Assembly (NCBI GenBank): GCA_016217675.1
Contig: JACRHC010000031.1
Location: forward strand, 1-36,478
Source: Nitrospirota bacterium
Lineage (GTDB): Bacteria; Nitrospirota; Thermodesulfovibrionia; Thermodesulfovibrionales; UBA6898
Length of the DNA: 36,478 bases
Direction: 5' to 3'
Shown here: piece by piece, positions 22,717 through 30,702 of the stretch
How positions within the stretch are numbered: position 1 is the stretch's first letter
Layout: each line of letters begins with the position of its first letter
The notes under the pieces: generated by a model
Seen by the model: the letters and a program-made list of their open reading frames with translations, nothing else
Told to the model about the DNA's origin: nothing
Database searches by the model: none
Translations under genes and position numbers: made by a program

Positions 22717-24699
22717 ATGAAGACTCTTCATCTGCCTGAAGCTGCCGGACTGCTTAATGCCTTTGATCTGCTCAGAATGCCGGCACTTGTTTTTGATGCT
22801 GCCCTGAAGATTGTTTCCTGCAATGAAAACGCTTCTTCTCTTTTTTTCTATTCGAACGACCAACTATCCGGCACTTCCCTTGATGTCCTCATCCTTTCTG
22901 ACCGGGCGGCGCATACCTTTGATCAGCCTTGCTCTGCCCAAACCTCTCATGAGGTCGATCGCACCTCAGACAGGTTCGTATCTCCCTGTGTCAGAAAAGA
23001 CGGCATTCAGTTCAATGCGACGATCTCCATAATTCCCTGCTCTGAGGCGGGCCGTCAGCTCAGGCTTGCCGTTGTTCAGGATGTGCTTATTGATCAGCTC
23101 CATGAGAAGATGAAGCAGATCGAGCTGATCAACGAACTGAGCGGCATCGTGAACTCGAGCCTGAGCATAGGTACGATATTCAGGATTATGGTATCAGAGA
23201 TCAGGAAGCTCATCGATTATGACCGGGCAAGCCTTCTGCTCTTTGACGAGAAGGAGGACAACCTGCTGATCTTTGCCCTTGATACGGAGATGCAGACGAT
23301 CATGAGCAAAGGGGTGAGGGCTCCGATCGAAGGGACGAGCGCAGGCTGGGTTGTGAGGAATAACAAGCCCTGGATCAACCGTGACCTGAGCAGTGCGGAA
23401 TTTGTTCTCGACAAAAAGCTGCTCAGAGAGGGCATCAGTTCAACCATAAGCATACCGCTTTATCATGACAAGATCCTCGGCGTCTTCAATTTTGACAGTC
23501 GTAAACCGGGCAACTATTCCGGGAGGGATCTTGATATCCTCCTGCCGGTTGCCAAGCATATTTCGATTGCATTGGAAAATGCGCTTCTTTTTGAGGAGCT
23601 CTCGCGCGACAAGAAAGAGTGGGAAAAGACCTTTGACGCCATTACGGACATGGTCTGGATCGAGGACAGCAACCGACGTGTCATACGCGCCAACAGGGCA
23701 GTCCTTGTCAGAGCGGAACTCAGGGCAGCAGAGGCTATCGGCAGGAGCTGCCGGGAGCTGCTGGAACGGGTCGGAGCACTTGATGAAGAATGTCTCTGCG
23801 CAGAGACTGTGGCGGGAAAGAGCCCCTGTTTCCGGGAGCTCAAAGGCATGAGCGGCAATATTTTTCATTTCTGGACCTATCCTCTTATCGATGATGAGGG
23901 GCGGCTCTATTCCCTTGTCCACTACCTCAAGGATGTGACCAGCCAGAAACGGCTTGAACAGCAGCTGATACGCTCGGACAAGCTTGCATCTCTGGGTACG
24001 CTTGTGGCCGGCATTGCACATGAGATTAATAACCCTCTCGGTATTATTGCAGGGTATTCGGAGGCGCTCCTTGACCGCGCAAAAGATGAGACGCTGCGGG
24101 TTGTTCCGGAGTTCGAAGATTTTCCGGAGTATCTCCAGACGATCCATAACGAGATCTTCAGGTGCAAGGGCATTCTCAGAAGCCTTCTTGATTTTGCGCG
24201 GCCGACAGGCGGAACGTTCCGCGAGATAGATATGAATGAACTGATCAAAGAGGTCATACTCCTGGTGAACCACCGGGCCAAGAGGCTGAACCATTACATT
24301 GAGCTCAGGCTTGACAGAGATATCCCGAAGATCTTTGCAGATCCCGGAAATTTGAGACAGGTATTCATGAATATCATCATCAATTCCATGTACTTCACGC
24401 CTGAGGGTGGAAGCATTACGATTGCAACCGAGAGGCATGAAGAGGGCGGACTTCTGCAGCATGACCCCGGCGTTGGCGTGACGATCTCAGACACTGGTTC
24501 AGGTATTGATCCTGCCATATTAGGAAAGATCTTCGATCCTTTTTTCACTACCAAGCCTGTGGGAGAGGGTACCGGCCTCGGCCTTTCGATATGCCACAAG
24601 ATCATTGACGAGCATGGCGGAAGCATTGATGCGGTCAGTGAGGTGAATGAGGGCACGACATTTATCATATGGCTCCCGGTAAGGGCAATCCATGATTAA
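22717..24699 (+). CDS. PAS-GAF-PAS soluble histidine kinase
   Basis: A 660-residue cytoplasmic sensor kinase with no membrane segments. Domains: PAS-like (about 15-125), GAF (about 140-295, with RASLLLFDEKEDNLLIFALD), a second PAS (about 300-412, with cysteines ECLCAETVAGKSPCF that could sense redox or metal), HisKA with phospho-acceptor H435 in AGIAHEINNPLG, and HATPase with NIIINSMYFTPEGG, DTGSGIDP and TGLGLSICHKIIDEHGG. It overlaps the NtrC-type regulator by eight bases. The -10 element sits directly before the ATG and no ribosome-binding site is seen. The adjacent redox genes suggest an oxidative or redox cue, an inference. Confidence 0.92.
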   Translation: MKTLHLPEAAGLLNAFDLLRMPALVFDAALKIVSCNENASSLFFYSNDQLSGTSLDVLILSDRAAHTFDQPCSAQTSHEVDRTSDRFVSPCVRKDGIQFNATISIIPCSEAGRQLRLAVVQDVLIDQLHEKMKQIELINELSGIVNSSLSIGTIFRIMVSEIRKLIDYDRASLLLFDEKEDNLLIFALDTEMQTIMSKGVRAPIEGTSAGWVVRNNKPWINRDLSSAEFVLDKKLLREGISSTISIPLYHDKILGVFNFDSRKPGNYSGRDLDILLPVAKHISIALENALLFEELSRDKKEWEKTFDAITDMVWIEDSNRRVIRANRAVLVRAELRAAEAIGRSCRELLERVGALDEECLCAETVAGKSPCFRELKGMSGNIFHFWTYPLIDDEGRLYSLVHYLKDVTSQKRLEQQLIRSDKLASLGTLVAGIAHEINNPLGIIAGYSEALLDRAKDETLRVVPEFEDFPEYLQTIHNEIFRCKGILRSLLDFARPTGGTFREIDMNELIKEVILLVNHRAKRLNHYIELRLDRDIPKIFADPGNLRQVFMNIIINSMYFTPEGGSITIATERHEEGGLLQHDPGVGVTISDTGSGIDPAILGKIFDPFFTTKPVGEGTGLGLSICHKIIDEHGGSIDAVSEVNEGTTFIIWLPVRAIHD

Positions 24700-26038
24700 G
24701 ATCCTCGTTGTCGACGATGAAGAGCCGCTGCGGAGACTGCTGAATAAGGAACTTACGCGAAAGGGCTTTTCTGTCGAGGTGGCGCCTGATGGAAAGACCG
24801 CGCTCAGTCTTGCAAAGCAGAACAGCTATGATGTTGTGCTTCTGGATATCATGATGCCTGGTGTGGATGGCATATCGGTCATGAAGAAGCTCAAGACAGA
24901 CCCTTCTGCGCCTGCGATCATCGTTCTTACCGGAAAGGCAACGGTCGAAACAGCGGTAGAGGCAATGAAATACGGCGCTTACGATTATCTCACAAAGCCC
25001 TATAAGTTAGACGAACTGGTGATCATTATCAACAGGGCGTATGATTTCGGCAGGCTTAGCATCAAAACGCAGCTTCTTGAACAGGAGTTGGTGAGAAAGG
25101 AGACCCCCTTCAGGTTCATCAGCAGTTCACGCCAGATGAAAGAAATCCATGACCTGATACAGAAGATCGCTCCCACGGATTCTCCGGTATTTATTCAGGG
25201 CGAAAGCGGTACAGGCAAGGAACTGGTGGCGAACACGATCTGGCACTACAGCAGGCGTAACGCAGTGCCGATCATTGCCCTGAACTGCGCCACTTTTTCA
25301 GAGAACCTGATCGAGTCAGAGGTTTTTGGCCACGAAAAAGGGGCGTTTACGAATGCGTATGAGACGAAGCATGGCATTGTGGAGGTTGCTGACAAGGGAA
25401 CGCTCTTTCTTGATGAGATCGCCGAGATGCCGATAGGGCTCCAGGCGAAGCTTTTGAGGTTCCTTGACACCGGCGAATTCAGGCGCGTGGGCGGCAACAA
25501 AATCATGAACGTGGATGTCCGCGTAATCGCCGCAACGAACAAGGACCTGCGTGAGCTCATACGTCAGGGAACGTTCAGGGAAGATCTGTATTACCGGCTT
25601 AATGTCATTAATATTTTGATCCCTCCGCTTCGGGAACGGGCTGAAGAGGTCGAAGAACTGGCAGTGTTTTTTGCCCGGAAATACAGCCAAAAACTTTCCA
25701 AGACCGTAAGGGGCTTCACCCCTGAAGCTCTCGAAGCGCTCGGCAGATACGCCTGGCCGGGAAATGTGCGGGAACTCGAGAATGTGATCGAGCGGGCGGT
25801 GATCCTCTCTGACTCTGAAACGATCGCCGGCAAGGACCTTTCGATTCCAGTTGCACATACAGCCGGCGATAAAGCAGCAGCCGGCTCACTTGAGGAGATG
25901 GAGCGTGACTACATTCTCCGGGTACTGAGGGAATTCAATGGCAATCAGTCAAAGACAAGTCAGGTCCTTGGCATTGACCGAAAGACCCTTTATCTTAAAC
26001 TCAGAAAATACGGCCTCAGCGATTATGTGAAGAAGTAG
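24692..26038 (+). CDS. NtrC-family sigma54-dependent response regulator
   Basis: A 448-residue three-domain regulator. Receiver (about 1-120) with phospho-acceptor D52 and KPY at the conserved lysine; AAA+ domain (about 140-375) with Walker A GESGTGKE (170-177), GTLFLDEIAEMP (Walker B) and RxDLYYRL arginine-finger region; Fis-type HTH (about 405-445) with GNQSKTSQVLGIDRKTLYLKLRKYG. The sigma54-contact loop reads GAFTNA (217-222) instead of GAFTGA. It is overlapped by the kinase gene, so the two form a pair. No -24/-12 promoter was found in the window for it to act on. Confidence 0.93.
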   Translation: MIKILVVDDEEPLRRLLNKELTRKGFSVEVAPDGKTALSLAKQNSYDVVLLDIMMPGVDGISVMKKLKTDPSAPAIIVLTGKATVETAVEAMKYGAYDYLTKPYKLDELVIIINRAYDFGRLSIKTQLLEQELVRKETPFRFISSSRQMKEIHDLIQKIAPTDSPVFIQGESGTGKELVANTIWHYSRRNAVPIIALNCATFSENLIESEVFGHEKGAFTNAYETKHGIVEVADKGTLFLDEIAEMPIGLQAKLLRFLDTGEFRRVGGNKIMNVDVRVIAATNKDLRELIRQGTFREDLYYRLNVINILIPPLRERAEEVEELAVFFARKYSQKLSKTVRGFTPEALEALGRYAWPGNVRELENVIERAVILSDSETIAGKDLSIPVAHTAGDKAAAGSLEEMERDYILRVLREFNGNQSKTSQVLGIDRKTLYLKLRKYGLSDYVKK

Positions 26039-26072
26039 TTAAAACCTCCTCAAACAGCGCTTTTTTCCCCCC

Positions 26073-26102
26073 TTGCCTTTTCGTTATTCATTTTTGTATA
26101 TT
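26073..26102 (+). promoter_or_regulatory. Promoter of the ModE-like/tup operon
   Basis: TTGCCT (26073-26078) and TATATT (26097-26102) are spaced by 18 bp. The ATG begins six bases after the -10, predicting a leaderless transcript. Confidence 0.5.
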
Positions 26103-26105
26103 ACG
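26082..26105. promoter_or_regulatory. ModE-box-like operator over the promoter
   Basis: CGTTAT at the left and ATTACG at the right end form an imperfect inverted repeat spanning 24 bp. Length and half-sites resemble the E. coli modA ModE site (CGTTAT ... ATAACG), recalled from memory. It covers the spacer and -10, where bound regulator would block transcription. Confidence 0.55.
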
Positions 26106-26108
26106 CCC

Positions 26109-26483
26109 ATGCAAAAAAAGAAAAAGTCTTTAACAAAGAGAAGAGAACCGCTTGCTATCTGTAGAGGCCACATTTGGCTTGATGGCAGCGAGGGGACATT
26201 CCTTGGATACGGCCGGGTTGTGCTCCTTGAGAGGATCCGGGAGTTTGGTTCCATAACAAAGGCTGCTAAATCGATGGAACTGTCATATCGGCGTGCCTGG
26301 GTGCTGATCGATTCGATGAACCGTCAGGCTCCAAAACCCTTTGTCGTGACTGCAGCAGGAGGGAAGGGTGGAGGTGGAACGCTGGTCACAAATGAAGGAG
26401 AGCTGGCTATAAAACTTTTCTGGAAATTCCATGACGATTTTCAGAAATTTCTTGAGCGTGAAGAACAGAATTTAGGCTTTTAA
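26109..26483 (+). CDS. ModE-like N-terminal-domain transcriptional regulator
   Basis: Start taken at the ATG 26109 (MQKKKKSL) rather than the upstream TTG, giving 124 residues. The sequence matches the winged-helix N-terminal domain of ModE: HIWLDGSEGTFLGYGRVVLLERI, then FGSITKAAKSMELSYRRAWVLIDSMNRQ as the helix-turn-helix, and a GGKGGGGTLVTNEGELAI wing. The C-terminal molybdate-binding (TOBE) domains of full ModE are absent, so metal sensing must occur another way or in the N-domain. It lies 23 bases before tupA and has a ModE-box-like site over its own promoter. Confidence 0.88.
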   Translation: MQKKKKSLTKRREPLAICRGHIWLDGSEGTFLGYGRVVLLERIREFGSITKAAKSMELSYRRAWVLIDSMNRQAPKPFVVTAAGGKGGGGTLVTNEGELAIKLFWKFHDDFQKFLEREEQNLGF

Positions 26484-26506
26484 AAACAGGCGATTATGGA
26501 GGAGTG

Positions 26507-27328
26507 ATGGGAAAGAAGATTAGATTTTTTTTAGCATTGGCAGTGTGCATGGCTGCCTTCACTTCAATGACTGCATCAGCGGCAACAGAGATCATCTGCG
26601 CATCGACAACGAGCACTGAAAATTCCGGATTGTTCAATCACATTCTGCCGATCTTCGAAAAAAAGACAGGGATAAAGGTGAAGGTCGTGGCCCGCGGCAC
26701 AGGGGCTGCCATTGAAATGGGCAAAAGGGGTGATGCTGATGTTGCCTTTGTGCATGCAAAAGAGCAGGAACTGAAGGCTGTTGAAGAGAGGTTCTTTATC
26801 AACCGGTCTGATGTTATGTACAACGATTTCGTTATCATCGGTCCCAGCGATGATCCTGCCAAGGTCAAAGGAATAAAGTCAACGGTTGAGGCATTCAGGA
26901 AAATAAGCACTGTGTCCCAGTTCGTTTCCCGGGGAGACAATTCCGGAACGCACACCAAGGAGCTTTCCATCTGGAAGAAGGCGGGCATTGAGCCAAAAGG
27001 TCAGAAATGGTATCTCGAAGTGGGGCAGGGCATGGAAAAGACCCAGAGGATAGCCAATGAAAAGCGTGCGTACGCGCTCACTGACCGCGGCACCTGGCTT
27101 GCGACAAAGGACAAGGATAAACTCGAAATGGTCATCGTTCACGAAGGTGATCCGACACTCTTTAACCAGTATGGCATCATGGCGGTTAATCCGGAGAAAC
27201 ATAAGCACGTCAATTACAAAGAGGCGATGGAGTTTGTGAATTGGATGATATCAAAAGAGGGGCAGCAGGCGATCGCTGCCTTTAAGGACAGCAATGGCAA
27301 TGCGCTCTTTATCCCGAACGCGAAATAA
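26507..27328 (+). CDS. tupA: Tungstate ABC transporter substrate-binding protein TupA
   Basis: Start at the ATG 26507, four bases after GGAGG; 273 residues. Signal peptide residues 1-25 (ending ASA-A). TupA-type motifs: IICASTTSTENSGLFNHILP near the mature N-terminus (oxyanion-binding Ser/Thr cluster) and FVSRGDNSGTHTKELSIW at about residues 143-160. RGTGAAIEMGKRGDADVAFVHA lies between. It binds tungstate in the periplasm and delivers it to TupBC. Tungsten would serve formate dehydrogenases or aldehyde oxidoreductases; none is in the window. TupA rather than ModA/WtpA is favoured by these motifs. Confidence 0.92.
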   Translation: MGKKIRFFLALAVCMAAFTSMTASAATEIICASTTSTENSGLFNHILPIFEKKTGIKVKVVARGTGAAIEMGKRGDADVAFVHAKEQELKAVEERFFINRSDVMYNDFVIIGPSDDPAKVKGIKSTVEAFRKISTVSQFVSRGDNSGTHTKELSIWKKAGIEPKGQKWYLEVGQGMEKTQRIANEKRAYALTDRGTWLATKDKDKLEMVIVHEGDPTLFNQYGIMAVNPEKHKHVNYKEAMEFVNWMISKEGQQAIAAFKDSNGNALFIPNAK

Positions 27329-27363
27329 TGAGTCGGCATGTTAGCGGTAGATAAGATCAGCCA

Positions 27364-28071
27364 ATGAGTTCAATACTCGAAGGATTCAGTCAAGCCTTCT
27401 CACTCATGCTGCATTTTAACGATGAATTGATGGGCATTATCCTGCTTTCTCTCAAGGTTTCCGGAACAGCCCTGTTGGTGTCGACCGTTATGGCCCTTCC
27501 GCTCAGTGCCATTCTCGGCTTTCGGCAATTCCCATTCCGCGGGGCTTTTATAAGTATACTTAACACCTTCATGGGCTTGCCCCCTGTGGTTATAGGACTT
27601 TTTGTATATCTGCTCCTCTCCAGAAGCGGGCCCCTTGGGTTCATGGCGCTGTTGTATACGCCAACGGCAATGATTATTGCTCAGACAATTCTTGCCTTCC
27701 CGATCGTAGCTTCCCTGAGCCACGCGGCGATCATGGGAGTCGATCCTGTCATACGATATGCGGCCACTACACTCGGAGCAACCCCTTTACAGGTCTCACT
27801 GACCATTATCAATGAGGCGCGGTACGGGATCATGGCAGCAGTTATAGCGGGATTTGGCAGAGTTATGGCAGAGGTCGGTGCGATCCTGATCGTTGGCGGA
27901 AATATCGCAGGGTTTACGCGCGTCATGACGACGACCATAGCGCTCGAAACGGACAAAGGCAATTTCGAACTTGCGTTGGCCATAGGCGTCATACTGCTCC
28001 TGATCTCTCTCATTGTCAATGTTCTGCTCCATGTTTTTCAGAAAAAAGGCATGACCGGAGCAAACCGGTGA
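27364..28071 (+). CDS. tupB: Tungstate ABC transporter permease TupB
   Basis: A 235-residue inner-membrane permease with about five or six membrane segments. The cytoplasmic EAA-like loop, ATTLGATPLQVSLTIINEARYGIM at about residues 137-160, contacts the ATPase. NTFMGLPPVVIGLFVYLLLSRSGPLG is typical of TupB-type permeases. It follows tupA by 35 bases and overlaps tupC by four. Confidence 0.9.
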   Translation: MSSILEGFSQAFSLMLHFNDELMGIILLSLKVSGTALLVSTVMALPLSAILGFRQFPFRGAFISILNTFMGLPPVVIGLFVYLLLSRSGPLGFMALLYTPTAMIIAQTILAFPIVASLSHAAIMGVDPVIRYAATTLGATPLQVSLTIINEARYGIMAAVIAGFGRVMAEVGAILIVGGNIAGFTRVMTTTIALETDKGNFELALAIGVILLLISLIVNVLLHVFQKKGMTGANR

Positions 28072-28718
28072 GTCTCAATCTGCAGGCAGTCGGCATTGAC
28101 AAGAGCTATGACAACAATCAGGTGCTGCAGGACTGCTCCTGGTCTTTTACAGAACACGGAATATATGTATTGACAGGTGTCAACGGCTGCGGCAAGTCAA
28201 CATTTCTGCGCATATGCGCCCTGCTTGAGCGGCCTGATAAGGGAGAGGTAAGGTATCTCGACGGAGTGCATGAGGCCCCGGATGGAATGACACTGATGCG
28301 CAGAATAACACTTGTCTTGCCGAAGGCCGGGCTTTTCAATATGTCGGTCTCCCGGAATGTTTCTTATGGTCTGCGCATTCGGGGCATATCCGGCAGGGAA
28401 TCTAACGACAGGACTGACAGCGTTCTTGAATTCACAGGGCTCAGCCACAAAAAGGATCAGAACGCGCTTACCCTCTCAAGCGGCGAAGCTCAGCGGGTTG
28501 CAATGGCACGGGCACTGGTTATTGAACCGGAGGTGCTTTTCCTTGATGAGCCGACTGCCTCTATTGACGAAAAAAATACCGGGATCATTGAAAATATTAT
28601 TCTACAGCTGAAGCAGCGCGGGCAAACTACGGTTATCATGACAACCCATGACCGGGTCCAGGCTGAACGAGTTGCCGACAGGGTGCTGTTGCTTGAAGGG
28701 GGGAAGATCGTTGAATGA
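28068..28718 (+). CDS. tupC: Tungstate ABC transporter ATP-binding protein TupC
   Basis: A 216-residue ATPase starting at the GTG that overlaps the tupB stop (GTGA). Walker A GVNGCGKST (37-45), signature LSSGE (136-140), Walker B VLFLDEP (156-162) and the H-loop His in MTTHDR are intact. The Q-loop region reads TLVLPKAGLF: the usual glutamine position (85) is proline, which is unusual. It would drive import of tungstate through TupB. It ends 21 bases before the convergent CobW-type gene. Confidence 0.9.
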   Translation: MSLNLQAVGIDKSYDNNQVLQDCSWSFTEHGIYVLTGVNGCGKSTFLRICALLERPDKGEVRYLDGVHEAPDGMTLMRRITLVLPKAGLFNMSVSRNVSYGLRIRGISGRESNDRTDSVLEFTGLSHKKDQNALTLSSGEAQRVAMARALVIEPEVLFLDEPTASIDEKNTGIIENIILQLKQRGQTTVIMTTHDRVQAERVADRVLLLEGGKIVE

Positions 28719-28739
28719 TCAGGCCAGGATTATGCTCTG

Positions 28740-29627
28740 CTACAGGAATGCAAGGGGAGACGGAAACAACCGGGCGAGCTTATCTCTTTTTACGCCCTTA
28801 CCTATGATCACCAATCGGCTGCCAGTGACCGTTTTTTCAAACGGAACGCTTTTTATGTTCGTAAACGCCAGATCAAACTGGTAAGGCCCCTGCAGCGTAT
28901 TAACAAGGGCTTTGGCCCGCACTATATCACCGTACTTCCCGATGGACATGTCCTGAAAAAAGTCGCTCAGCCATTCATGCTCAAGGTTGTCGCCTAACTT
29001 GAGGGAGATCGTGTCAAAGTGAAAGTGAGCCGCATGCCTGCCTATGGTTCGTTCTGCTCCGGAGACACCCGGCAAGGTACCGCTTATAACGCAGTTGATT
29101 GTGCTGAAGACAATGGCATTGGGGTTCATCTGTTCCACGGTCTGGACCGTTCTCTCTGCTGCATCTTTGTTAACAAGGTCTGTCTTGTTCACGAGGACAA
29201 TGTCAGAGTTCGTGATCTGGTCCTCAAAGAACCTGCCGAAGGCATCTTCGTGATTGAGGTCAAGGAACTCGGTACTATCCACGATGCTCACAACCGTAAC
29301 AGGATCTATCTTCAGTGTCCCGAGAGTTTCCAGAACGCCCGAGGGAGATGCAATGCCGCTCGGTTCTATCACGAGATGCCCGGGTGCAAAGCTCTCGATG
29401 ATCTTTTCTATTGAAGAGATGAGGTCGAACTTCAGGGTACAGCAGACACAACCGCTTGGAAGTTCGATCGACTCAATGCCGTTTGCCTCGAATATTTCGC
29501 CGTCAATGCCTGCCTTGCCGAAGTCGTTTACCAGGACAACGGTCTTTCCCTGAAGACCTCGGGCAAACTGGCTTATGAACGTAGTTTTGCCCGAACCGAG
29601 CATGCCGCATACAATGGTGGTCCTCAT
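28740..29627 (-). CDS. CobW/COG0523-family GTP-binding metallochaperone
   Basis: A 295-residue G3E-type GTPase. Walker A GMLGSGKTTF (8-17), the metal-binding motif C60-V-C62-C63 (GCVCCTL), the Asp/Glu switch region VIEPSGIASP, and VLVNKTDLV (guanine specificity, NKxD). The C-terminal ~90 residues are the variable CobW-C-like region. The family inserts or delivers metal ions (Zn, Co, Ni) to target proteins; which one cannot be told. It is downstream of the LysR gene on the same strand (29-base gap), so co-transcription is likely. Confidence 0.85.
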   Translation of the reverse strand: MRTTIVCGMLGSGKTTFISQFARGLQGKTVVLVNDFGKAGIDGEIFEANGIESIELPSGCVCCTLKFDLISSIEKIIESFAPGHLVIEPSGIASPSGVLETLGTLKIDPVTVVSIVDSTEFLDLNHEDAFGRFFEDQITNSDIVLVNKTDLVNKDAAERTVQTVEQMNPNAIVFSTINCVISGTLPGVSGAERTIGRHAAHFHFDTISLKLGDNLEHEWLSDFFQDMSIGKYGDIVRAKALVNTLQGPYQFDLAFTNIKSVPFEKTVTGSRLVIIGKGVKRDKLARLFPSPLAFL

Positions 29628-29656
29628 ATTCCTGCCATGACAATCTGAATCAATTA

Positions 29657-30568
29657 TCAGGATTTCTTAAAGAACGTGTCATAGGGGTACTTTCTTAAAA
29701 AAATAAGAAACTCATCCATGACATGAGTGAGATACTTTTTCGAAGGAATGAGCAGGGAGAGATCTCGCTGGATAGTTCCCTCCCTGAAGGTGAGGAGTTT
29801 CAGGCGACCATCTGCAGCCTCGCGCAGGACAGCCCATTTTGAGACGATTGAAACGCCGATGCCGGCCTCCACTGCTTCCTTGATCGAGGCTGTGCTGCCC
29901 AATATTAAAGCAATATGCATATCATGGATACTGATACCATGCGCTGAAAAATACTCTTCGATCTGCTGTCTGGTTCCTGACCCTTCTTCCCTGAGGATGA
30001 AGGGCTCCTTTAAGATATCCAGGACCGAGACATTTTTTTTCTTTGCCCAGGGATGCTCCCGGGAAACAATAAGCACCAGCTCATCAGACATTATTGTTTC
30101 CCTCTTCATTTTGCCGCCCATGCACTCCCCTGCCACCAGGCCGAAATCTACAAGTCCTGACTTCAGAAGTTCTTCAATTCTTTTTGTATTGCCGACCATC
30201 ATGCTGATCTTTACCTTTGGATGAGCCTTTTTAAAGGCGATAATCACCCGGGGAAGAACGTGGTTGCCGAGGGATGTGCTCGCGCCGATCGAGAATCCCC
30301 CCTTGATAGCACCGGAGATCCTCCTCATATCTTTTTCTATTTCGTTATAGTGCTCCAGAATATGCTTAGCCTGCTGATAAAGCATTTCACCGGCTTGCGT
30401 TAATGTTACTGCTCCCCCTGTTCTGTCAAAGAGCTTTGTCTCGAAGAATTCCTCAAGAGCCTGTATTTGAAGGCTGACTGCCGGCTGGCTGAGATGAGCA
30501 ATTTTTGATGTTTGGGAAAAACTGCGCGTTTCTGCCACTGCACAAAAAAGTTTCAGTTTTATGTCCAT
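29657..30568 (-). CDS. LysR-family transcriptional regulator
   Basis: A 303-residue LysR protein. N-terminal HTH residues about 1-60 (LKLFCAVAETRSFSQTSKIAHLSQPAVSLQIQALEE, then KLFDRTGGAVTLTQAGEMLY). The effector domain, about 90-290, has SIGASTSLGNHVLPRVIIAFKKAHP and FILREEGSGTRQQIEEYF, as in CysB/CbbR-type members. It is divergent from the biotin carboxylase gene, with a T-N11-A type site between them, so it most likely controls that operon. The effector is unknown. Confidence 0.92.
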   Translation of the reverse strand: MDIKLKLFCAVAETRSFSQTSKIAHLSQPAVSLQIQALEEFFETKLFDRTGGAVTLTQAGEMLYQQAKHILEHYNEIEKDMRRISGAIKGGFSIGASTSLGNHVLPRVIIAFKKAHPKVKISMMVGNTKRIEELLKSGLVDFGLVAGECMGGKMKRETIMSDELVLIVSREHPWAKKKNVSVLDILKEPFILREEGSGTRQQIEEYFSAHGISIHDMHIALILGSTASIKEAVEAGIGVSIVSKWAVLREAADGRLKLLTFREGTIQRDLSLLIPSKKYLTHVMDEFLIFLRKYPYDTFFKKS

Positions 30569-30589
30569 GATAATAGGATAGCAGAAAGC

Positions 30590-30608
30590 CTATAAATTTA
30601 GACTATAG
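30590..30608. promoter_or_regulatory. LysR-type binding site (CTAT-N11-ATAG)
   Basis: A perfect T-N11-A palindrome (CTAT at 30590-30593, ATAG at 30605-30608) lies 21 bases upstream of the LysR start, between the divergent genes. This is the classic location of a LysR recognition site, serving both autoregulation and activation of the carboxylase operon. Confidence 0.6.
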
Positions 30609-30702
30609 ATTAATAAGTTCCGTGTTTTATGAGTAGTATTGCAAGTAGACTACTGGACTGCCTATAAAACAAGCCAGCAGAGGACCTAAAGGAGTAGAGC
30701 GT

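Noticed and set aside
23440-24462. Minus-strand open frame of 340 codons antisense to the histidine kinase
   Set aside because: The plus-strand frame has clear GAF, HisKA and HATPase motifs over the same bases; the antisense product looks random.
26038-26072. Terminator after the NtrC-type regulator
   Set aside because: There is a T-rich stretch but no stem of useful length in front of it.
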